Positions 57,096-64,000 of a stretch of 64,000 nt of DNA are shown piece after piece (within the stretch, counting starts at the first letter, position 1; every line of letters starts with the position of its first letter). This DNA is from Oscarella lobularis. Lineage: Eukaryota > Porifera > Homoscleromorpha > Homosclerophorida > Oscarellidae. The translations under genes and the position numbers were made by a program. The notes beneath the pieces were generated by a model. It did not search any database, was not told the origin of the DNA, and worked only from the letters and a program-made list of their open reading frames with translations. The stretch spans positions 186,001-250,000 of the forward strand of contig NC_089177.1 in assembly GCF_947507565.1 (NCBI RefSeq), written 5' to 3'.

Positions 57096-58055
57096 CTAGC
57101 AGCACAGCAGCCGTGTCATACAGTCGGCCCACGTATCTTCTTTCAGTTGTATTACGGCCTGTCCAATATATTTTTTTGCAAAATCCTGCAACTGCTTTGA
57201 ACTTTGTTCAACTTCTTCCTTCAGCAACTTACGTTTCTTCTGGTCTGACGGGAAAGTTACGCAGAATATTCTTTCCTCTTCTATCTTTATCGTGACACCA
57301 ACTTTTGAGTGCTTTACTTTATGTATAAGCGTTTCCTTAGCTTCATCATTTAGTCCGTCACAATGAGTCACAACAACAGCAAAATGACGATAAATTTCAT
57401 CAGACATTTCGACTTTTTCTTCTAATTTCCAAGTAATTTTAAAAAAGTGCCTCTGGTCTAGATCTTCTTCGTCATCAATGTCGCTTCTGGTCAGAACAAA
57501 TAGTATCAGATGTATCTCGTGCCTCGGACTGAGTGATTTTATGTGGCTCCAAACGTCTGAGTCTTTGACCGGAGCACCACAGCCTGAAATGTCTGCGATC
57601 CCAACGTTTACGTCAGAATCCCCCATGGATTTCACTCGTTCGAATGACTTCCTAGCAAAACCTGCCTTTCGAACGGCACCTGATAATACGTCGTCTGCCG
57701 TTTGAAAACGATCACTGAGGCGGCGGCCCCAGCTTCGGGTCGACTGGTGTTCCTCTGCGATCGCCCGAGAGAGCGACTCCGCCGTCGCCGATGCCGCCGG
57801 CTTGCATGACGGGATCCTATTCGGCGGAAGGTAGCCAATCATGTCAACCGAGTCCTCCGAGTCTTCGGACTGGCAGTCAAGTTCTTTGGACTGGCAGTCA
57901 AGTTCTTCCGACTGGCAGTCAAGTTCTTCGGACTGGCAGTCAAGTTCTTCATTTGAACATCCTATAATGTGATTTGCTACCGTTTTCTTACCACAACCAG
58001 TTCTCCCAATTAATACGATGTTCACGCTACTTGCTGCGGCCAGAGATGCGGCCAT
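57096..58055 (-). CDS. AIG1/GIMAP-like GTPase 2 with tandem-repeat insert
   Basis: Intronless, 319 residues from the ATG at 58055. G1 is GRTGCGKKT (lysine replaces the magnesium-binding serine). Directly after it lies a 7-residue repeat EELDCQS, four copies, coded by a 21-bp tandem repeat (about 57855-57945). A long insert of about 90 residues follows (RSWGRRLSDRFQTADDV and so on) before the G3-like DISGCG. The remainder matches GTPase 1: IHLILFVLTRSD, FAVVVTHCDGLNDEAKE, RIFCVTFPSDQ. It ends in MTRLLCC, a cysteine pair that could be lipidated. The start is 180 bp from GTPase 3, divergent. Confidence 0.75.
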   Translation of the reverse strand: MAASLAAASSVNIVLIGRTGCGKKTVANHIIGCSNEELDCQSEELDCQSEELDCQSKELDCQSEDSEDSVDMIGYLPPNRIPSCKPAASATAESLSRAIAEEHQSTRSWGRRLSDRFQTADDVLSGAVRKAGFARKSFERVKSMGDSDVNVGIADISGCGAPVKDSDVWSHIKSLSPRHEIHLILFVLTRSDIDDEEDLDQRHFFKITWKLEEKVEMSDEIYRHFAVVVTHCDGLNDEAKETLIHKVKHSKVGVTIKIEEERIFCVTFPSDQKKRKLLKEEVEQSSKQLQDFAKKYIGQAVIQLKEDTWADCMTRLLCC

Positions 58056-58233
58056 GGCTTCTCCGACGTCCCCTTCCGTATATGAAATTCGATGTGAGAG
58101 AGGCTATTTCTAAGGAGCGTGTCCTTTCCTAGAACCGGAGACCGGAAGACGTTGATAGGTCCTTAAATGGTAAAGCGGCTTACCATCCGGACTCTCCCGT
58201 GCGTAAGTACTGGTGGGCAAACTGAAGTTTGAG

Positions 58234-59004
58234 ATGGCGTTGAAGTCCAGTTCCACTCCACTTGACGTCGTCGATCGTGTAATCCTAGTGATTGGTAAAA
58301 CCGGTCACGGAAAATCGACACTTGCCAATTATATCGTAGGCGAAAAGAAATTCCGTGCAACAGAAGGTCCAGACCAAGGCACGCCTGCTTGTTCTCATTG
58401 GGAATGTTCTATTGAACTTGTCCGAGACGGCAAGCCCGTAGCGTGCAGGGTAAAAGTAATTGACACGCCAGGATATATGCATGAGGAAACTGAAAGCCGC
58501 TGCCGTGACCAGCTGAAAGGCGTAAAAGAATATATTCAAAAGCACGCTCCTCTTGGTGTCAACACTGTGCTTATAGCTTGGAAAACAGAACGCATGACAA
58601 AGACTCTTAGAAAAAGTCTAAAACTAATGAAAAGTGACATGAAACTTGATACAACTTGCTTCGCAATAGCATTGACGAATTGTGATGGTTACTCCGATGA
58701 AGAGCGCCAAAGCACAATCGACACTTTCTTTAACCACGAAAAACTTCGAAACGTTTCTAGTCTCATCAAAAGAAATGAAGAGGGAGGGAAACGTCGTTAC
58801 ATTACAGTTGGCTTTCAAGACACCAAAAAATTGAAGGAGGAAATGAAAAAACCGTTCGAGGAAGAAAATGCCAAAGAACAAGATGAGCTTCGCAAATTTT
58901 TGCTTCTAAACGAACATTTTAGAGAAAAGAAACTAAAGCATGAAATCTTTAGTCTGCCTTTTTGGGAACGTATTCGTGATTGGCTGCATCACATTTTTTC
59001 TTAG
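58234..59004 (+). CDS. AIG1/GIMAP-like GTPase 3 (canonical P-loop)
   Basis: Intronless, 256 residues; the first in-frame ATG is at 58234 (MALKSSSTPLDVVDRVILVI). G1 GKTGHGKSTLANYIVG is canonical. G3 DTPGYMHEE is intact. The helix block reads TVLIAWKTERMT and the G4-like motif ALTNCDGYSDEE. It has a charged coiled-coil-like C-terminal part and a final hydrophobic segment (FWERIRDWLHHIFS) that may bind membrane. It is the only member of the local trio with all expected nucleotide-binding residues, so it may be the active partner of GTPases 1 and 2, an inference from AIG1 dimer biology. Confidence 0.82.
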   Translation: MALKSSSTPLDVVDRVILVIGKTGHGKSTLANYIVGEKKFRATEGPDQGTPACSHWECSIELVRDGKPVACRVKVIDTPGYMHEETESRCRDQLKGVKEYIQKHAPLGVNTVLIAWKTERMTKTLRKSLKLMKSDMKLDTTCFAIALTNCDGYSDEERQSTIDTFFNHEKLRNVSSLIKRNEEGGKRRYITVGFQDTKKLKEEMKKPFEEENAKEQDELRKFLLLNEHFREKKLKHEIFSLPFWERIRDWLHHIFS

Positions 59005-59560
59005 CAAAAAGAACATAGATGTCTGTCACAATAACGCAAAATGGCGCATTTCATTTCTCTTGATGATGAACCATAGTTTATTGCCGTCATCACATTACAA
59101 TCCTACAGAACAAATGGTGCACTACATAGCCGAGGTCCCACTTGCAGAATCGGTGAATCATTCATGCGAGAGAATTATGCACGTGCTCACGCAATTAATT
59201 AGGGACATAGACGGCACACACTTCCAGAAATCAGCCAATCAACAAGGCTGCAGTTGACTCTCCACCTTTTGTTACTACGTTTCAATTTAGGGTAACAGTA
59301 CACAGCGCAGCACACGCAAAGTATTTTAGCTAGAAATACAAGAACTATTCTAACACCTTAGCTTTGCATTGGATGCACCATTCCCCATATTTTCTCCGTC
59401 TTTTTCATGGTCAAGTTTTATTAACACAGTACATAGAAACGTATTTTAACTAGCAATATCACATTCCATTTCTGCACAACAGAAATAGAAAAAAGAACAA
59501 CACCTTAGCTTTTGCACTTAAAACCCTCTATCTACTGATTGTACCATTGCACCAATCACA
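59005..59560. other. intergenic, no gene recognised, imperfect direct repeat
   Basis: 555 bp between convergent genes. Two related stretches, about 59292-59385 and 59430-59550, share AGTA/ACGTATTTTAGCTAG- and ACACCTTAGCTTTGCA-like words, suggesting an old duplication. No exon or RNA gene is recognised. Confidence 0.5.
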
Positions 59561-60110
59561 TCAAATTCTTTCCAGGGCATTCACCATAACGATGCTATTT
59601 CCCCTGATGACCTAAAAAAGAAAAAGAACTGATAGCCTGCACTCTATACTAGTATAGCCGTGTCTTACGTACCACAGACCCAATGCCGTTTTTCTCCTTA
59701 TCAGACACTTCTTCCACGGCGTCGTCCAGCACTATGTTCATGAACGGGTCGAATCCGCGCAGGACACCTGACACGTGTCGATTTCCGTTCAGTTTTACTA
59801 CATAAAAGGAGTTGACTATGTCACAGTGAAGTCGCATCGGTTTCTCCCTTACGAAAAATCCTATGATCCATGTACCTACGAAAAACGAAAGCGCCGTTGT
59901 TAGTCTAAGGGCTGTGCGTGCGCGAGAGTCGAGAAAAGCGATGCGAAGCTCAGATAGGGGCGATTTTTATCTTCACCCGAACCACTGCGGGATCGTTAGC
60001 AGATAATACATGCGTTTTAGGAGTAACATCATCGATCGCGAAGAAGAGAGACGGTGGGAAAGTGTCTGCGCCTACTTTTTTAGCTCGGGTGGGTGCGCTT
60101 TGCCGCTCAT
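59561..60110 (-). CDS. SNRPG: small nuclear ribonucleoprotein G (SmG)
   Basis: Core Sm protein of spliceosomal snRNPs. Four exons. Exon 1 at 60110 ([12 protein letters not shown]) joins a mini-exon (YMDHRIF), then [20 protein letters not shown] with [11 protein letters not shown], then [16 protein letters not shown], ending at 59561. Sm1 and Sm2 motifs are intact and the length (about 77 residues) is that of SmG. Taking the second ATG at 59871 as the start would lose the conserved KAHPPELKK. Confidence 0.93.
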
Positions 60111-60528
60111 TGTCGCCGATTCCTTCGGATTCTTGCGAACACTCCTTTCAAGTTCTTTGCTCACGCGTCACGCATGCGCTACGAGAAACTACGCGCAAAA
60201 TGACTGCATTGTAGCCTCTGAAAACGTACACTGTACCCGCATTCGAAGAAGATTCCGTAGCAGAGAACGTCTTCATTTATTGTACAGCAAAAAAATGAAG
60301 TTGGGCCCCCTTACGGGACAACGACCGTCATCTACAGATTCGCTCGCTAAATTCACTCCTTATCTAACCCAATCGATTCTAACGAAGAAGGGGTACTCAG
60401 ATACAATTAGGGATCTCCATACATCCACTAGGAATGATGCAGATAATAGGAAACGTGTAATTTTGGTTGCATCATAGTCTCGGGAAGCAAAATTTCTCCC
60501 TCTGCATTACTTACTTTCCTCCGTGGTG

Positions 60529-60843
60529 TCACACTAGACTCGTTTGCTTCGACTGGCGCCATTTTCGAGCTAAAAAACATCCAAAACTGTAGAACGCGTT
60601 TAGGAAAAAGAGTCAGACCATTCGCATACCGTCAAAAAACATTTTCAGCTGCTGCCTAAACCGAACTTGCTTCATTTCAGCATCGAGAACGACGTTACGC
60701 TCAGCCTCACTCGCCCCAGGCTGTCTTTGGAGAAATAGAAACAAATTCGTTCGGCATCGTCTGTCAAATACCTTTTTTTCCACCGAACAATCCCCAGAAC
60801 TGTACAGAGACAAAGAACTGAAGCCAGAAGGACGAAGAACATC
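60529..60843 (-). CDS. small single-pass membrane protein, unknown
   Basis: About 68 residues in three short exons. The ATG at 60843 opens MFFVLLASVLCLCTVLGIV, a transmembrane helix or signal anchor, then RWKKR. A 47-bp intron joins it to QPGASEAERNVVLDAEMKQV and a further intron to ARKWRQSKQTSLV, stop at 60529. The layout (N-terminal helix, then an amphipathic basic tail) resembles small integral membrane or mitochondrial proteins, but I do not recognise the family. The splice sites are good; the gene lies 79 bp downstream of the R3HCC1-like stop on the same strand. Confidence 0.45.
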
Positions 60844-60921
60844 AACTCTTTTCCACGTGATCGTCTGCAGTGCGCACGCACACTAAAGCAATGTGCAAAA
60901 AATTCCTAAATAATTAATCAA

Positions 60922-62343
60922 TTAATTTCCCCACGCTTCTGCCTGCAGTCGCTTCTTTTCCATCTTTTTCTCTATAAAATGTCTCGAAGTCAAAATACAG
61001 TTAGAGAGCAGAAGTTTACCTTTGGCTTCTTTCAGTGTCTGCTTTTCCTTTTCCAGCGTTTCCTTGGGTACAGATATACGAATTCCCAAAGCGCCAGCAA
61101 CGAGTCGTCGCGCAGACGCAGCCGTCTTCTCAGGCCTCTTCATGCACATAGGACGATTTAGATAATCTTTTTAAAAAAAATGACAAAAGTAGCCAATAAA
61201 CGAAAAAACGTCATACATCCATTTAATTCTGCTTTCGTTTTGGCCTTCTGCGAAGCCAAACTAAATGGCCGAGCTTTCATAAAAGCAATAGGTTCCCTCA
61301 AAGCCTGTTTAGCTACAAAGAAACAGTCATCCCAGACCGCTCCACAGTCTAAATTACCTAACGCTCTGTTTGGAAAAATTAGAAGACAATGAGTATCGTC
61401 TACCCATGTGATATCCAATCCTTGGGATCTTAGCAACAGTCAATTATAATAAATATTGCGTGTGTTTTGTCCTACCGGTATTCACTAAATGTAAGCAGAA
61501 TATCCTCTGATTTTAAACTAGGCGCGAAGTCAAAAACTTCAAGAAGGTGCCCGTGTTCTGTATTGTAAAAAATGTAACAAAATGGCATGGATTATTAATT
61601 GAATCACCACCATCATCGTCTGCTTCAGGACCAACTACGTTGGCAAAATCCTGACGTGGGACTTTAATAACGGACTCGCTTATTTTCAGTTTCTCATCCA
61701 GCTACAAAAAATTAAAAGATAACCCCAAGTCTCTAATGAATTATCCATACCTCAGACAGGAGTGACTCGTCCAAGCACTCTCCATTGTCATCCCATAAAC
61801 TGTCCCATTCATCTACAGTCCTTTACAAGAAGTCTATCAATTCTCTATTATCTTTCAAAGTAGACTCCTGCACCTGTCGGTCTTTTTATCTTTTCTCCTG
61901 CTTACTTCCGCTTTCTCGTTTTTCAACTTCTCCGCGATTTGTTCGAGATGCTCAAATTTTACCCTGACAACCCTCAAATCGTCATCTTTTCCTGCTTTCG
62001 CCATTTGAGAGTCGTAACGAGGGTGGGCGTGGCAAATGATCGTTCTTCTTTTCCCGTTCTCGCCGATCGAAAACGTTCTCAGTTCGGGAACGAGTTCGAT
62101 CAGCTTATGAGTCAAAAAGCGTTCTCTGGGCGTAAGATGGGGTAAGAGAAGCGCCCAGTTCGAGCTGGAAAGAAAAACGATAGCCCAAAAGTCTCTAGAA
62201 CTTGCTTCAATTGCCGTTTACGGAGTCCGAGAAAATTTCTCAGCCTCTATCCAAAGCAGATTAAGCAAGGCAACTTCGTTTCGCGTCAAGGAAGGCCGGC
62301 AAAACGGGTCGAAACTCTGCTGCCAGTCCTGCGGTGGGTTCAT
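60922..62343 (-). CDS. R3H and coiled-coil protein (R3HCC1/R3HCC1L-like)
   Basis: ATG at 62343: MNPPQDWQQSFDPFCRPSLT. The R3H-type segment is ERFLTHKLIELVPELRTFSI with GENGKRRTIICHAH (single-strand nucleic-acid binding). The middle exons hold an RRM-like part (DITWVDDTHCLLIFPN, then AFMKARPFSLASQKAK), which matches the R3HCC1 pattern LKWVDDTHALG. The C-terminus is ARRLVAGALGIRISVPKETL and a lysine-rich coiled coil ending KKRLQAEAWGN at 60922. Domain order and landmarks match R3HCC1-family proteins, whose function is poorly defined. The start is 101 bp from the divergent F-box gene. Confidence 0.75.
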
Positions 62344-62444
62344 TGAATTAAACGTCTCCGGGAATGTTTGAGTCTGTGACGTATTTTTCGTAGTAACGGT
62401 TCAAATTAAAATTGTAATTGTTCGTCATTGTAAGCGCATATCGG

Positions 62445-64000
62445 ATGGAATCAACGCTTCAGGATCTGCCAGATGAAATTATCCTATTCATTCTGTCATT
62501 TCTCGACAGTACTTCCGGTAACGTATTGAAATTGTACATGTGATCATAGATAAGGACGGTGTCTATTTTAGATCTGCTATCCGTCAGTCAAACGTGCAAG
62601 CAACTCTACGATATTGCATGTGATAATGCGCTATGGTTCCCTATACTCAAAAGTCGGGTATCAATTCAAAGAGTTCAAGCAAGTTTTCAAATAGAACAAA
62701 AGGAGAGACTTATATGACTTTATAGAGCGTGCGATTTAAAGGACTAATAGCTGCTGACGGTACCGTGACGATGATAGCTCCGTCAGACGAAGACGATAAA
62801 AAAGAAGCGGAAAGTAGAAAATTTTCACCTTGGAATTCATTCCTCTTTGGCAAATTGATAATGATGCGAATGGCTCACACGATGAGTGCCAAGTCGGCCT
62901 TAGAAATCATGTACTCCCTCAAAAAGAAGGTCGACAAAAATCCTAATCTATATTGAAGTGCTAAATGGGCAAGTATCTTAGAGAGACGTCAATATTTGGA
63001 ATGACATTGCAGGGGATCTTCAATCAAGTTTACAATGTGAGGTAAGGAGCTACTATACCTCAATTGATTCACATAGCTTTTTATTCTTGGAGTTTCGGAC
63101 GGCTGAAACTCGAAATCTGGTGTGTGCTTCACTGAATACGGTTGTGCGTCGTCTTCTGCATTTGGAAGATCCGTGGCTTACTTGGCCAGAGAGCAATACG
63201 GAGTTATTTTGCGCCATGCTCACCTGCGTTCAACGAAAAGTTCTCTTCTACAAATTGGTCGAAGCCGCGTCCGTGAACGCATTTTCATTCCACGGATTCA
63301 AAACGAGAATTACGACGATTCATTTACTGCAGTATCGACAGGGAGTTGTGCCCAATTCTAAGCCAAAATCACCAAACCTGTGCTCCGTTTGCGGCAAGAA
63401 AATCATCCATTCAAACAGATGTTCAGCCGATCCAGCCATTGAAGACATCAAGCACTACGTGCAAGACAAAGTCATCAAGGTAATGCCGACTAATCTATAT
63501 TAGCTTTGCTTATCTATGCCTAGTGTTTTGTGCTCTGGTTGAAATATTACCCTGAGCAATTCTACGGCAAATCGAAGCAATCAAAAGCCTTTCTCGACGT
63601 TCTGCATCAGCCGTGGTGGCTCGAGGAAATCAGAAAGAAAATCAAAGATCTAATCAAAGCAATCAAATTCTTAGCAGCAAAGCCTTTACCGGTGAGAACA
63701 TTTAACTCAATTCAATAACTAAACGCGATCTCTAGACCCCTCCAAACGCGGTTTCGAGCGATTTCGAGCAACTATTTGACAAAGTTCAACGCTCTAAGCA
63801 ACTAGCAATCCAGTATGAAGCCCATCCTAACTATTCTTTTATTAATTAACCGCGAATTCGTAGGCTTACCAAAGACGATACTGATATGTATCGTTCCGTT
63901 CCTTCTCACGAAATCCAATCAGCCGCTCTATTAGCCGCTTCTGGTTGCTGCTTTTCCCTCATATTAGACAGAAGCCCGTGGCTGAGACAAGTCGTAAATC
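62445..64000 (+). CDS. F-box protein with RasGEF-like C-terminal part (partial)
   Basis: ATG at 62445: MESTLQDLPDEIILFILSFL, a clear F-box (SCF ubiquitin-ligase substrate-adaptor motif), continuing DLLSVSQTCKQLYDIACDNA. Further exons in frame: VRFKGLIAADGTVTMIAP, ALEIMYSLKK, then FLFLEFRTAETRNLVCASLN and VVRRLLHLEDPWLTWPESNT. A CxxC pair follows (LCSVCGKK). Then comes VQDKVIKCFVLWLKYYPEQF, which resembles the RasGEF N-terminal (REM) motif. The last exon AIQLTKDDTDMYRSVPSHEI fits the start of a RasGEF catalytic domain. The gene runs off the window at 64000. The F-box is firm; the RasGEF assignment is by pattern and needs the missing 3' part. An apparent stop at 62954 is removed by splicing. 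Confidence 0.55.

Noticed and set aside
60010-60477. 155-codon plus-strand frame
   Set aside because: Overlaps SNRPG exon 1 in antisense and shows no domain or codon pattern of a gene.

Overview
The window is animal nuclear DNA from an early-branching metazoan with a very compact genome. A sponge, perhaps a homoscleromorph, is my best guess. The gene set supports an animal: an insulin-receptor-like kinase with L domains, MICAL, TMC, CUB/EGF and TSP1/Ig secreted proteins, HIRA, LETM1 and TTI1. Genes are packed head to head or head to tail with gaps of 40-200 bp, and introns are mostly 33-60 bp. The species is an inference; the animal origin is well supported. Exon boundaries were placed by eye from splice consensus and family similarity, so gene spans are more reliable than single exons.

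Layout. 0.7-1.7 kb (-): secreted TSP1/Ig protein. 2.2-4.6 kb (+): LETM1. 5.05-8.9 kb (-): TTI1. 9.0-12.4 kb (-): a TMC channel with an 18-bp repeat in an extracellular loop. 12.5-30.3 kb (-): a tandem array of intronless secreted proteins (signal peptide, CUB, coiled coil, EGF, long glycine-rich C-terminal module). It holds five short copies, one long copy and one truncated copy, with duplicated 5' exons of TMC and 3' exons of MICAL trapped between them. 30.3-34.4 kb (-): MICAL. 34.6-39.3 kb (-): insulin-receptor-like kinase. 39.6-40.6 kb (+): CIMIP2/FAM166-type ciliary protein. 40.7-42.4 kb (-): GOT1. 42.5-43.55 kb (+): THG1. 43.6-47.9 kb (-): HIRA. 48.0-49.0 kb (+): glucosamine-6-phosphate-deaminase-like enzyme. 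49.0-49.9 kb (-): small secreted ML-like protein. 50.0-51.2 kb (-): thymidylate synthase. 51.2-52.1 kb (+): PBDC1. 52.2-55.5 kb (-): GPAT1-like acyltransferase. 56.2-59.0 kb: three intronless AIG1/GIMAP-like GTPases. 59.6-60.1 kb (-): SNRPG. 60.5-60.8 kb (-): small membrane protein. 60.9-62.3 kb (-): R3HCC1-like. 62.4 kb to the edge (+): F-box/RasGEF-like gene, cut by the window.

Most single-copy genes are unrelated housekeeping genes, often in divergent pairs sharing a very short promoter (HIRA/GNPDA-like, GOT1/THG1, TYMS/PBDC1, R3HCC1/F-box). The accessory material is the CUB/glycine-rich array and the GTPase cluster. The array looks like an ancestral TMC - short CUB gene - long CUB gene - MICAL order, amplified by repeated unequal exchange. 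One junction makes an apparently open TMC-MICAL chimeric gene. Several introns start with GC instead of GT, including two in TMC; without that, TMC would look broken by a stop codon.
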